The translations under genes were made by a program, and so were the position numbers. Shown here one piece after another: positions 42,644-51,080 of a DNA stretch of 64,000 bases. Each line of letters opens with the position of its first letter. Within the stretch, counting starts at the first letter, position 1. This DNA is from CAISIP01 sp038326025. GTDB lineage: Bacteria > Pseudomonadota > Gammaproteobacteria > Burkholderiales > Burkholderiaceae_C. Where the stretch lies: contig JBBQJP010000013.1 of NCBI GenBank assembly GCA_038326025.1, forward strand, positions 32,320 to 96,319, given 5' to 3'. The notes beneath the pieces were generated by a model. The model made no database searches. It was not told the DNA's origin and worked only from the letters and a program-made list of their open reading frames with translations.

Positions 42644-43603
42644 ATGCGTCGCGATACCTTCCTCAAATCCATGTTGGCAGCAGCCGCAGCCGGCAGCTTG
42701 CCGCTATCGGCATTTGCCGCGCCCAATGTCAAGATGATGATTCCCGCCAATCCGGGTGGTGGCTGGGACGGCACCGGCCGTGCGCTGGGCAAGGCGCTGA
42801 TCGAAAGCAAGGCCGCCGACACGGTGCAATACGACAACAAGGGCGGTGCCGCAGGCGTCATCGGTCTGGCGCAGTTCGCCAATGCCAGCAAGGGCGACGA
42901 GAACGCACTGATGATCATGGGCGCCGTGATGCTCGGCGGCATCATCACCACCAAGCCACCGGTGGGCCTGGACAAGGTCACGCCGATTGCGCGACTGACC
43001 AGCGAATACAACGTGTTCGTGGTGCCGGCCGAGTCCCCGTTCAAGACCATGAAGGACGTGGTCGAACAGTTCAAGAAAGACCCCGGCAGCGTGAAATGGG
43101 GTGGTGGTTCCAAGGGCTCGACCGAGCATATCTCGGCTTCCATGCTGGCCGGCAAGGTCGGCGTCGACCCCAAGAAGGTCAATTACATCGCGTTTCGGGG
43201 GGGCGGTGAGGCAGTCGCGGCCATCCTGGGCAACAACGTGTCGGTCGGCGGCAGCGGTTACAGCGAGTTTGCCGAATACATCAAGGCCGGCAAGATGCGC
43301 GCCATCGGCGTCACCTCCGAGAAACGCCTGCCTGGCGTGACTGTGCCGACGATGAAGGAAATGGGCTACGACGTGGTGCTGGGCAACTGGCGCGGCGTGT
43401 ATGGCGCGCCCGACATCACCGCAGCGCAACGTGCGACCCTGACCGAGATGGTCACCAAGGCCACCAAGTCGGCAGCCTGGCTCGAAGCCCTGGAGACCAA
43501 CAAGTGGACGCCGGCGCTGCTCACAGGCAAGGCCTTCGACAGCTTTGTCGACGAGTCTTTCTCCAGCCTGCGCGGCACCATGCACCTGGCTGGAATGTTG
43601 TGA
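42644..43603 (+). CDS. tctC: Tripartite tricarboxylate transporter binding protein TctC
   Basis: This 319-residue periplasmic receptor has the signal peptide MRRDTFLKSMLAAAAAGSLPLSAFAA. The mature N terminus VKMMIPANPGGGWDGTGRALGKAL departs slightly from the usual P(F)PPGG..D pattern in a way seen in TctC proper. It is followed directly by TctB and TctA, so this is a full transporter rather than an orphan. CAGGAG lies eight bases before the ATG. Likely ligands are citrate or other tricarboxylates; uptake is driven by the sodium or proton gradient. Confidence 0.92.
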   Translation: MRRDTFLKSMLAAAAAGSLPLSAFAAPNVKMMIPANPGGGWDGTGRALGKALIESKAADTVQYDNKGGAAGVIGLAQFANASKGDENALMIMGAVMLGGIITTKPPVGLDKVTPIARLTSEYNVFVVPAESPFKTMKDVVEQFKKDPGSVKWGGGSKGSTEHISASMLAGKVGVDPKKVNYIAFRGGGEAVAAILGNNVSVGGSGYSEFAEYIKAGKMRAIGVTSEKRLPGVTVPTMKEMGYDVVLGNWRGVYGAPDITAAQRATLTEMVTKATKSAAWLEALETNKWTPALLTGKAFDSFVDESFSSLRGTMHLAGML

Positions 43604-44133
43604 TCCGCAAGGGCGGGGCGCCAGGGCCGCAGACCCTGGTCGGTCTGGGCGTGATGGCCTTGTCCGTTGTCATCCTCGTCGGCGCCTGGGGTTTCCCGTC
43701 CAGTTCAGGTTACTCGGGCGTCGGCCCCAATTTCTTGCCTTGGGTGGTGGGGTTGGCCCTGCTGTTGTGCGGGGCTCTGGTGGTGTGGCAGGCCCGCACA
43801 AACGGCGGTTACCGCAACATGGAAGAGCCCACAGGCGCCGCCCGTAGTTACTGGCCCGGCTTCGCCTGGATGTCGGCAGGCCTGTTGGCCAATGCGGCGC
43901 TCATCACCACCATTGGGTTCATCCTGAGCTGCAGCCTGTGTTTTGTGCTCGCGGTGCGCGGCTTGCGCAGCGCCGATCACAGCGGTGGCGTACCGGCGAA
44001 CAGTCGCGGCTGGGTTGCGCAGACCCTGCGTGACGCAGGTATCGGCTTTGCGATTGCCGCGCCGGTGTACTGGACGTTCACCAAACTGCTGGCCATCAAT
44101 CTGCCCGGCCTGACTTCAACCGGATGGATCTGA
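43600..44133 (+). CDS. tctB: Tripartite tricarboxylate transporter small membrane subunit TctB
   Basis: This 177-residue membrane protein has four helices, the usual TctB topology. It begins with a GTG that overlaps the tctC stop (GTGA). The N-terminal helix contains GLGVMALSVVILVGAW, followed by the family-typical GVGPNFLPWVVGLALLLCGALVV. It forms the small membrane subunit of the TctABC importer. Confidence 0.9.
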   Translation: MIRKGGAPGPQTLVGLGVMALSVVILVGAWGFPSSSGYSGVGPNFLPWVVGLALLLCGALVVWQARTNGGYRNMEEPTGAARSYWPGFAWMSAGLLANAALITTIGFILSCSLCFVLAVRGLRSADHSGGVPANSRGWVAQTLRDAGIGFAIAAPVYWTFTKLLAINLPGLTSTGWI

Positions 44134-44135
44134 CC

Positions 44136-45635
44136 ATGGACTTGTGGAACCAACTTCTGCTGGGTTTTGCGACCGCAGCGACCCCTATCAACCTGGTCTG
44201 GTGTTTTGTCGGCTGCGCCATCGGTACCGCCGTGGGTGTATTGCCAGGCATCGGTCCGGCCGTGGCGGTTGCCATGCTGCTGCCAATCACGACCAAGGTC
44301 GACGCCACGGCATCAATGATCTTTTTCGCCGGCATCTATTACGGCGCCATGTATGGCGGCTCGACCACCTCGATTTTGCTTAACACGCCGGGTGAAACCG
44401 GCAGCATGATCACGGCGATGGAGGGCAACAAGATGGCCAAGAGTGGGCGTGCCGGAGCGGCGCTGGCCACGTCGGCCATCGGCTCGTTTGTGGCCGGAAC
44501 CATCGCCACCGTGCTGGTGACGATGTTTGCGCCGTTGCTGGCCAATTACGCGGTCAAACTCGGGCCGCCTGAATACTTCATGTTGATGGTGCTGGCGTTC
44601 ACCACCGTCAGTGCCGTGCTGGGGCGCAGCACCTTGCGCGGCATGGTGGCGTTGTTTGTCGGCCTGGCCGCCGGCCTGATCGGCATGGACCAGATCTCCG
44701 GCCAGGTGCGCTACACAGCCGGCGTGCCGGAACTGCTCGACGGCATCGAGATCGTGCTGGTCGCCGTGGGCCTGTTTGCCGTGGCCGAAGCCTTGTACGC
44801 GGTGATGTACGAGGGCGGCCCGCCGGACCAGCAGAACAAACTGACCCGGGTGCACATGAGCCTGTCGGACTGGCGCCGTTCGGTTCCGGCCTGGCTGCGT
44901 GGCACGGCCATCGGGTTTCCGTTCGGCACCATCCCGGCCGGCGGCAGCGAGATTCCGACCTTTCTCAGCTATGCCGCCGAGAAGAAATTCGCAAAAGGCG
45001 AGAACCTTTCGGAGTTTGGCGCCAAGGGCGCGATCGAAGGCGTGGCCGGTCCGGAGGCGGCCAACAACGCCGCCATCACCGCTACGCTGATTCCGCTGCT
45101 CACGTTGGGAATTCCGACGTCGAACACGGCGGCCATCTTGCTGGGCGCGTTTCAGAACTACGGCATCCAACCCGGCCCGCAGCTGTTCACGAGTTCGGCC
45201 GATCTGGTCTGGGCGCTGATAGCGTCGCTGTATATCGGCAACGTGATGCTGCTGATCCTGAATCTTCCGATGGTCGGTTTGTGGGTCAAGCTGCTCAAGA
45301 TTCCCAAGCCCTACCTGTATGCCGGCATCCTGATTTTTGCCACTGTCGGTGTCTACGGCATGCGCCAGAGCGCATTCGATCTTGTGTTGCTGTACGCGAT
45401 CGGCCTGATCGGCGTGGTGATGCGACGCTACGATTTTCCGACCGCACCGGTGGTCGTCGGCATGATCCTTGGCCCGCTGGCCGAGGCGCAAATGCGCAAC
45501 GCTTTGTCAATGGGCGAGGGCAACTGGATGGTCTTCGTCGAGCGGCCCATGTCGGCCAGTTTGCTAGGCGTTGTGGTTGCGGTGTTGGTGCTGCCGCGAT
45601 TGGTACGAATGCTGTCCAGGCGGCGCAACGGTTGA
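44136..45635 (+). CDS. tctA: Tripartite tricarboxylate transporter large membrane subunit TctA
   Basis: This 499-residue protein has about 12 transmembrane helices. The hallmark MYGGSTTSILLNTPGE appears near residue 70, and a related segment GIPTSNTAAILLGAFQNYGIQPGP in the second half reflects internal duplication. It is the translocating subunit of TctABC. I chose the ATG just after the tctB stop; a second ATG four codons earlier would overlap tctB by ten bases. Confidence 0.92.
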   Translation: MDLWNQLLLGFATAATPINLVWCFVGCAIGTAVGVLPGIGPAVAVAMLLPITTKVDATASMIFFAGIYYGAMYGGSTTSILLNTPGETGSMITAMEGNKMAKSGRAGAALATSAIGSFVAGTIATVLVTMFAPLLANYAVKLGPPEYFMLMVLAFTTVSAVLGRSTLRGMVALFVGLAAGLIGMDQISGQVRYTAGVPELLDGIEIVLVAVGLFAVAEALYAVMYEGGPPDQQNKLTRVHMSLSDWRRSVPAWLRGTAIGFPFGTIPAGGSEIPTFLSYAAEKKFAKGENLSEFGAKGAIEGVAGPEAANNAAITATLIPLLTLGIPTSNTAAILLGAFQNYGIQPGPQLFTSSADLVWALIASLYIGNVMLLILNLPMVGLWVKLLKIPKPYLYAGILIFATVGVYGMRQSAFDLVLLYAIGLIGVVMRRYDFPTAPVVVGMILGPLAEAQMRNALSMGEGNWMVFVERPMSASLLGVVVAVLVLPRLVRMLSRRRNG

Positions 45636-45672
45636 GGCCGTCCTGAAGGGGCGCTCTTCGCGGAAGTCCTCT

Positions 45673-46161
45673 TCAATCCCCGGGCGTCGCTATGTGTTTG
45701 GCTCGGCGGCCAGGGGCAGGCAGAGCCGCCTCGGTGGCGACCAGGTCCGGCACCGAAAGGTGGCCCTGCAGCGTCACCCGCTCGGCCCGGTGCAGCTGCA
45801 CCAGTTGCGTGACCAGCGCGTCGCCCTGGGGTGTCAGATGCACTTCGACCTTGCGCAGGTCGGTAGTGCTGGCCCGGCGTTGAACCAGGTCGAGTGCCTC
45901 GCAGCGCGACACCAGCGCGACGACGCCGTGGTGCTGCGCCTGCAACCGCTCGGCCAGTTCCGCCACGCTGGCCCAGGCCCGGCCCGGGTAGCCCTTGATC
46001 TGCAGCAGCAACAGGTATTGCAGTGGCGTCACGCCTTGCTGATGCGTCACCTGTTCGCTGAAGCGCAGGTATTTGCGCAACTGGTAGCGGAACTCGGCCA
46101 GGGCCTGGAAATCCACCTTGTCTGTGGTGATGCGGTTCTTGCGCAGGGTCGTGGCGGGCAT
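45673..46161 (-). CDS. MarR-family transcriptional regulator
   Basis: This 162-residue regulator has a winged helix at about residues 45-125 (TPLQYLLLLQIKGYP, SVAELAERLQAQHHGVVALVSRCEALDLV, wing RRASTTDLRKVEVHLTPQG). MarR dimers usually repress a divergent gene until they bind a small phenolic or oxidant ligand. The gene is divergent from a phosphoesterase-nitronate monooxygenase pair, and an inverted repeat lies in the 48-base gap between them. Confidence 0.88.
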   Translation of the reverse strand: MPATTLRKNRITTDKVDFQALAEFRYQLRKYLRFSEQVTHQQGVTPLQYLLLLQIKGYPGRAWASVAELAERLQAQHHGVVALVSRCEALDLVQRRASTTDLRKVEVHLTPQGDALVTQLVQLHRAERVTLQGHLSVPDLVATEAALPAPGRRAKHIATPGD

Positions 46162-46169
46162 GGACGAAA

Positions 46170-46188
46170 TATATCATCCCGTGATATA
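46170..46188. promoter_or_regulatory. Candidate MarR operator TATATCA-N5-TGATATA
   Basis: A perfect inverted repeat with 7-base arms lies in the gap between the MarR gene and the divergent phosphoesterase gene. Size and symmetry match MarR-family operators. Binding would cover the promoters of both genes. Confidence 0.65.
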
Positions 46189-46209
46189 AAACGGGGGGGT
46201 TGACGCGCC

Positions 46210-47013
46210 ATGAAGATCCAAATCCTGTCAGACCTGCACCTGGGCTTTGCGGCCCTTGCGTTGCCGCGCATTGACGCCGACCTGCTGGTGCTGGCCGGCG
46301 ACATATCCCGTCCGCGCGAGGCCATTGCGTGGGCCGCTGCGCTCGATGTGCCGGTGCTGTATGTACCCGGCAACCATGAGTACTATGGAAGCGATCTGCA
46401 GACGACCCTTGCCGAGTTGCGGCGTCTCAGTGCCGGCACCTGTGTCGACGTGTTGCAGGGAGGCGAAGAACACATGGCTGGTGTACGCTTCCTGGGTACC
46501 ACGTTGTGGACCGACTATCGCCTGTTCGCCGCGCCGTCACTGAACGATGCGGCGAAGCGCGAGGCCCTGCATTTCATGCGCGATTTCCAGCGTATCCGGA
46601 TTGCGCCCGATTCACGACGCCTGTTCAGTCCCGCTGACGCCATCGAGTTGTTCTACCGCGAATCGGCGTGGCTGGCGCAGGCCATCGCACATCCGTTCGA
46701 TGGGCCGACCGTGGTCGTCACCCACCATGCGCCGTCGCGCAAGAGCATCCATCCACGATTTGACGGCGCCTTGCTCAATGCCGCTTTCGTGTCAAACGCC
46801 GAATACCTGCTGGACGCCGGCCGGGTCGACCTGTGGGTCCATGGCCATACCCACGACAGCTTCGACTACCAGCTGGGCAGAACCCGGGTGGTATGCAATC
46901 CGCGCGGATATGTCCAGGGCGGGGTTGCCGAGAACCCGCGCTTTGATATCGGCTTCACGATCGACATCGATGTGAATCCGCTTGAGCATGAACAACTGAC
47001 GACCACTTTTTGA
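46210..47013 (+). CDS. Metallophosphoesterase
   Basis: This 267-residue calcineurin-like phosphoesterase has all metal-binding blocks: SDLHLGF (DxH), LAGDIS, GNHEYYG, VTHHAPS and HGHTHDS. The enzyme probably uses two divalent metals to cleave a phosphate mono- or diester. It is divergent from the MarR gene and 12 bases upstream of the nitronate monooxygenase gene. The substrate is not indicated by sequence. Confidence 0.88.
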   Translation: MKIQILSDLHLGFAALALPRIDADLLVLAGDISRPREAIAWAAALDVPVLYVPGNHEYYGSDLQTTLAELRRLSAGTCVDVLQGGEEHMAGVRFLGTTLWTDYRLFAAPSLNDAAKREALHFMRDFQRIRIAPDSRRLFSPADAIELFYRESAWLAQAIAHPFDGPTVVVTHHAPSRKSIHPRFDGALLNAAFVSNAEYLLDAGRVDLWVHGHTHDSFDYQLGRTRVVCNPRGYVQGGVAENPRFDIGFTIDIDVNPLEHEQLTTTF

Positions 47014-47025
47014 GAGAACAGGGAA

Positions 47026-47988
47026 ATGATTGCAACCCGATTGACCGATATGTTCCGTTTATCGGTACCCCTTGTGCTGGCACCCATGGGTGGCGTTTCG
47101 GGTGGGCGTCTCGCGGCAGCCGTCTCCAATGCCGGTGGCCTGGGCCTTGTCGGTGGCGGATACGGTGACAAGGACTGGCTGGCGCGCGAGATGACTTTGG
47201 CCCAAGAGGGCACGCGCAAGGCATGGGGTGTGGGCCTGATTACCTGGGCTGTAACCACGGCCATCGTGGAACAGGTGCTGGCAAGCCGACCTTCAGCCGT
47301 GATGTTGTCGTTTGGCGATCCGCGTCCCTTCGGTCGCCTGATCAACAGCGCCGGTTGCCGCCTGATCTGCCAGGTACAGGACATCGACGGCGCGATCCTG
47401 GCGCAGGAGGCAGGCGCTGACCTGATCGTTGCGCAGGGAGCCGAGGCTGGTGGGCACGGAGGTTCGCGCGCCACCCTGCCGCTGGTACCCGCGGTGGTTG
47501 ATCTGGTGGCGCCGACCCCTGTGATTGCTGCCGGCGGCATTGCCGATGGCCGAGGGCTGGCCGCAGCACTGATGCTCGGCGCGCACGGGGTCCTGGTCGG
47601 TACCCGCTTCTATGCTTCCCATGAGGCACTCGGCAGCACCAAGGCCAAACGCCGCATCACCGGCGCGCTCGGGCTGAGCACCACGCGTACCCGGGTGTTT
47701 GATCTGGTCCGGGGCTACAACTGGCCCGTGGCTTTTACCGGACGTGCCCTGAAGAACAGCTTCACCGGTCGCTGGCACGGCCAGGAAGCGGCGCTGCTTG
47801 AATCGTTGCCGGCCGAGAAGGCGGCCTATCTGAAGGCCATGGCCGCCGGGGATTGCGACACCGCCGTGGTATGGGCCAGCGAGGCAGTGGATCTGATCAC
47901 GCATATCGAGGGCGCGGCGGCCATCACGGCGCGGCTGGGGCAAGAAGCCGAGATCTATCTGGCACACGGCGCACAGCTACTGCGGTGA
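47026..47988 (+). CDS. Nitronate monooxygenase-family FMN enzyme
   Basis: This 320-residue TIM-barrel flavoenzyme is of the 2-nitropropane dioxygenase family. Visible segments are LVLAPMGGVSGGRLAAAVSNAGGLG (substrate/FMN site), VAQGAEAGGHGGS and VIAAGGIADGRGLAAALMLGAHGVLVGTRF (phosphate-binding loop). It detoxifies alkyl nitronates or reduces quinones in characterised members. It forms an operon with the phosphoesterase gene, probably under MarR control. Confidence 0.88.
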   Translation: MIATRLTDMFRLSVPLVLAPMGGVSGGRLAAAVSNAGGLGLVGGGYGDKDWLAREMTLAQEGTRKAWGVGLITWAVTTAIVEQVLASRPSAVMLSFGDPRPFGRLINSAGCRLICQVQDIDGAILAQEAGADLIVAQGAEAGGHGGSRATLPLVPAVVDLVAPTPVIAAGGIADGRGLAAALMLGAHGVLVGTRFYASHEALGSTKAKRRITGALGLSTTRTRVFDLVRGYNWPVAFTGRALKNSFTGRWHGQEAALLESLPAEKAAYLKAMAAGDCDTAVVWASEAVDLITHIEGAAAITARLGQEAEIYLAHGAQLLR

Positions 47989-48040
47989 CTGGCGCGCCGA
48001 TCGCCAACGTTTTGCGTGGCGCGCCCTGGCCTTTGTGTCG

Positions 48041-48481
48041 TCAGCTGGTCTGCATCATGGCCGTGTAGCGGCGCTGCATTTCCTGCGGCGTGAGTTTCTC
48101 GATCTCATGCCCGATCATCCAGCGGTGGCCGAACGGGTCGATCACGACGCCGGTGCGTTCGCCGTAGAACTGGTCCTGCGGCGCCATCTCGAGCGTGGCG
48201 CCTGCGTCGACAGCCCGCTGCACCAGCCGGTCCGCATCTTCCACATGCAGGTGCAAGCTCACCGGCGAGCTGTCACCGGGCTGGGGTCCCTTCATGCCGT
48301 ACTCCGGAAACTCGTCGCTGATCATCAGCGTTGTGCCGCCGACGTCAATCTCCATGTGGCCGATGCGCCCGGACGGTTCGACGAGGCGAAATTTTTCGGT
48401 CGCGCCAAAAGCCTTTGCGTAGAAGTCGAGTGCGAGTTGGCTGTTGTTGACACGCAGGTAGGCAAACAGTTCGTGAATCAT
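48041..48481 (-). CDS. VOC-family (PhnB/glyoxalase-like) protein
   Basis: This 146-residue protein has the paired beta-alpha-beta-beta-beta units of the vicinal oxygen chelate fold. MIHELFAYLRVNNSQLALDFYAKAFGATE and the C-terminal DPFGHRWMIGHEIE match PhnB-like proteins. It probably binds a small ligand, with or without metal. The start at MIHELFAYL is chosen over an upstream ATG because it begins the first strand. Confidence 0.85.
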   Translation of the reverse strand: MIHELFAYLRVNNSQLALDFYAKAFGATEKFRLVEPSGRIGHMEIDVGGTTLMISDEFPEYGMKGPQPGDSSPVSLHLHVEDADRLVQRAVDAGATLEMAPQDQFYGERTGVVIDPFGHRWMIGHEIEKLTPQEMQRRYTAMMQTS

Positions 48482-48597
48482 CTTCGCTCTCCGGTTGGGA
48501 TACAGGCCACTCTCGGTCGGCAACCGGCCATCCTGGAAAAATGGTCACCGCTGCCCGATCTTTCCGAGTCCGCAGATGTATGCAGCGGCAGATTTGA

Positions 48598-48720
48598 CCT
48601 ATATTGACTGTAATTAACCCCAAATAGTACAAATAAATACCGTACAGTTCAAAGGTTATACAGAATGGTCTATATTCCAGTTACGCCACATTTTTGGCGC
48701 GCGCTGTTGATTCAGCATTC
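48598..48720 (+). promoter_or_regulatory. AT-rich promoter region of the fasciclin gene
   Basis: About 100 bases upstream of the fasciclin gene are markedly AT-rich within GC-rich surroundings. TTGACT (48604-48609) with TACAAA 18 bases on is a plausible sigma-70 promoter, and TTATAC occurs further down. The rest of the 255-base gap shows nothing else recognisable. Confidence 0.4.
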
Positions 48721-48736
48721 ATTCCTGGAGATAACT

Positions 48737-49192
48737 ATGAAGAAGTCCCTCATCGCCACCGTCATTGCTCTCAGCGCCGCCTTCTCGGTGCAGGCCAAGG
48801 ACATCGTCGACACCGCCGTTGCAGCCGGCAACTTCAGCACCCTGGCAACTGCCCTGAAGGCGGCCGGATTGATCGATACGCTCAAGGGCAAGGGCCCGTT
48901 CACGGTCTTTGCGCCGACCGACGCCGCTTTTGCCAAGATCCCGAAAGCCGATCTGGACGCTTTGCTCAAAGACAAGGCCAAGCTCACAGCGGTGTTGACC
49001 TACCACGTGGTGCCCGGCAAGGTGATGGCGTCCGACGTCAAGCCCGGCATGGTCAAGACGGTTCAGGGTTCGAGCCTGACGGTGTCCACGTCTATGGGTG
49101 TCATGGTTGATCAGGCCAAGGTCACCGCGACCGATATCGTTGCCGACAACGGTGTGATTCACGTGATTGACAGCGTGATCATGCCGAAGTAA
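48737..49192 (+). CDS. Fasciclin-domain exported protein
   Basis: This 151-residue protein has a signal peptide (MKKSLIATVIALSAAFSVQA) and one FAS1 domain with both conserved blocks, GPFTVFAPTDAAFAK and LTYHVVPGKVM, and the end ADNGVIHVIDSVIMP. FAS1 domains mediate adhesion or bind small hydrophobic ligands in the periplasm or outside. TGGAGA precedes the ATG. A strong promoter-like AT-rich zone upstream and a clean terminator downstream suggest a well-expressed single gene. Confidence 0.92.
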   Translation: MKKSLIATVIALSAAFSVQAKDIVDTAVAAGNFSTLATALKAAGLIDTLKGKGPFTVFAPTDAAFAKIPKADLDALLKDKAKLTAVLTYHVVPGKVMASDVKPGMVKTVQGSSLTVSTSMGVMVDQAKVTATDIVADNGVIHVIDSVIMPK

Positions 49193-49245
49193 TTCGATTC
49201 GAAGCGCGCGAACGGCTGCAGGGTCGTGCGCGTCGCACAAACTTC

Positions 49246-49274
49246 AGCCGGTTTCGACCGGCTTTCCATTTTTC
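49246..49274 (+). terminator. Rho-independent terminator after the fasciclin gene
   Basis: AGCCGGT-TTCG-ACCGGCT is a perfect stem with a stable UUCG tetraloop, followed by TTCCATTTTT. It lies about 54 bases after the stop codon. Confidence 0.9.
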
Positions 49275-49368
49275 GCAACTGTCGCTCGGCGCAGCAGGCC
49301 CGGGTGGATTGGCGAATTGTGGAAGATGAGAGCCGGGCTGCGGGCTTGGCGGGGGTTAACATCCGCCC

Positions 49369-50910
49369 ATGTCAGCACCTGCGGCCAAAGCCGACCTTCC
49401 TGCCGGCGCGTCGCACGGCCTGCCGCTTGATGCCCAGGGCATCCTGGAACTGGCAGCTCGCTCGATGTTCCATTTGTTCTCGAGCATCAGCCAGGGCATG
49501 TTCCTGGTCGACCGCAGCGGCCGCATCGTCTGGGTGAACGAGGGCTATCAGCGCTTTTTGCCGGCGCTGGGTTTTTCGTCGCTGGACCAGTTCATGGGGC
49601 ACATGGTCGAGGATGTGATTCCCAACACGCAGATGCGCCGGGTACTCGAGACCGGTGAGGCCTATCTGATCGACCTGCTGACCAACCAGGCAGGGACGTT
49701 TGTCGTCAGCCGCATTCCGCTGCGCGACGATGACGATGCGGTGATTGGTGCCATCGGCATCGTGTTGTTCGACCACCCCGAAACCACCTTGCAGCCGCTG
49801 ATCAGCAAATTCGCGTTGATGCAGCGTGATCTGGACGATGCGCGCCGCGAACTGGCCACCCAGCGGCTGGGTCAGGCCCGCAGTACCGGTGTGCGCCCGT
49901 CCAAGTACACCTTTACCAGTTTTGTCGGTACCAGCGCGGCGGCGGTCGAGGTCAAACGCCAGGCGCGGCGTGCGGCGCAATCCAACAGCCCCGTGTTGTT
50001 GCTCGGTGAGACCGGCACCGGCAAGGAACTGCTGGCCCATGCCATCCATGCCGCGTCCAGCCGCGCTGGCGGGCCGCTGGTCAGCGTCAATATTGCGGCC
50101 GTGCCCGACACCTTGCTCGAGGCCGAGTTTTTCGGCGTCGCTCCCGGCGCGTTCACCGGCGCCGAGCGCAAGGGGCGCGAGGGCAAGTTCAAGCTCGCGG
50201 ACGGCGGCAGCCTTTTTCTTGACGAGATCGGCGACATGCCGCTGGCGTTGCAGGCCAAGTTGCTGCGGGCATTGCAGGAGGGCGAAATCGAGCCACTGGG
50301 CTCGAACACGCTGGTCCCATTTGATGCGCGCGTGATCGCGGCGACGTCGCGTGACCTGTCCAGCTGGATGCGCGATGGTCGCTTCCGCGAGGACCTGTAT
50401 TACCGGCTTCATGTGTTGCCCATCCATGTGCCACCGTTGCGCGAGCGGCGCAGCGACATCGCAGCACTGGTGGAGGCGCTGGGTGACGACATTGCACTTC
50501 GCAATGGCGTGGCTTTGCCGGACATCACCGCCGATGCCATCGAACTGCTTTGTGCGCAGGATTGGCGCGGCAATATCCGCGAATTGCGCAATGTGCTCGA
50601 ACAGTCGGCCATGCGCAGCGACAACCAGCGTATCGATGCGGCATTGCTGCGTCAGGTCCTGCTGCAATCGGGCGTCGAACCGCGTGAGCTGCCGCGCTCC
50701 AGCAGGCCAGCCGGTGAAGAGCGGCAGTTGGCGGGCCGCGAGCCGGATTTGCTGCGTCCAATGGCCGAGCAGGTGGCGCAGGTCGAGCGCCAAGCGATTG
50801 CCGCGGCAATGTTAGCCACCGATGGCAACAAGGTGGCGGCGGCGCGATTACTCGGTATTTCTCGTGCAACTTTGTACCAGAGACTGTCCGATATTGATAC
50901 ACATGCCTGA
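49369..50910 (+). CDS. Sigma-54-dependent activator (PAS-AAA-Fis)
   Basis: This 513-residue enhancer-binding protein has a PAS-like sensor at about residues 25-130 (MFLVDRSGRIVWVNEGYQRFL), a central AAA+ domain with Walker A GETGTGKE and the sigma-54 contact loop GAFTGA near residue 261, DEIGDMPL after Walker B, and a C-terminal Fis-type helix-turn-helix (NKVAAARLLGISRATLYQRL). PAS-linked members are often activators of carboxylate or amine catabolism. It lies directly upstream of an ABC importer operon that has a sigma-54 promoter, so it is the likely activator of that operon. Confidence 0.92.
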   Translation: MSAPAAKADLPAGASHGLPLDAQGILELAARSMFHLFSSISQGMFLVDRSGRIVWVNEGYQRFLPALGFSSLDQFMGHMVEDVIPNTQMRRVLETGEAYLIDLLTNQAGTFVVSRIPLRDDDDAVIGAIGIVLFDHPETTLQPLISKFALMQRDLDDARRELATQRLGQARSTGVRPSKYTFTSFVGTSAAAVEVKRQARRAAQSNSPVLLLGETGTGKELLAHAIHAASSRAGGPLVSVNIAAVPDTLLEAEFFGVAPGAFTGAERKGREGKFKLADGGSLFLDEIGDMPLALQAKLLRALQEGEIEPLGSNTLVPFDARVIAATSRDLSSWMRDGRFREDLYYRLHVLPIHVPPLRERRSDIAALVEALGDDIALRNGVALPDITADAIELLCAQDWRGNIRELRNVLEQSAMRSDNQRIDAALLRQVLLQSGVEPRELPRSSRPAGEERQLAGREPDLLRPMAEQVAQVERQAIAAAMLATDGNKVAAARLLGISRATLYQRLSDIDTHA

Positions 50911-50944
50911 TAAAAAGTCGATTCATGTGTACGATATTTGTACA
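50885..50944 (+). promoter_or_regulatory. Two candidate upstream activator sites
   Basis: TGTACGATATTTGTACA (50928-50944) is an inverted repeat of TGTAC. A related copy, TGTCCGATATTGATACA (50885-50901), is 43 bases upstream and identical at 14 of 17 positions. The 43-base separation is about four helical turns. Their position 50-110 bases before a -24/-12 promoter is typical of enhancer-binding protein sites. Confidence 0.55.
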
Positions 50945-50994
50945 TTTTCTGGGTCGAATTTTATAAACGTCTTGGATATCAACGCGTTACGTGT

Positions 50995-51010
50995 TGGCAC
51001 GAAGCGTGCA
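50995..51010 (+). promoter_or_regulatory. Sigma-54 promoter (-24/-12)
   Basis: TGGCACG, four bases, then GTGCA matches the sigma-54 consensus TGGCACG-N4-TTGCA at all but one position, including the invariant GG and GC. It lies 71 bases before the binding-protein ATG and downstream of the sigma-54 activator gene. Confidence 0.75.
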
Positions 51011-51080
51011 TTTCCGGATGGTCCGATTCTTTTTCCAATGAGTCGTTTTTCATAACTAATCCATAGACTGGAGACAAACC

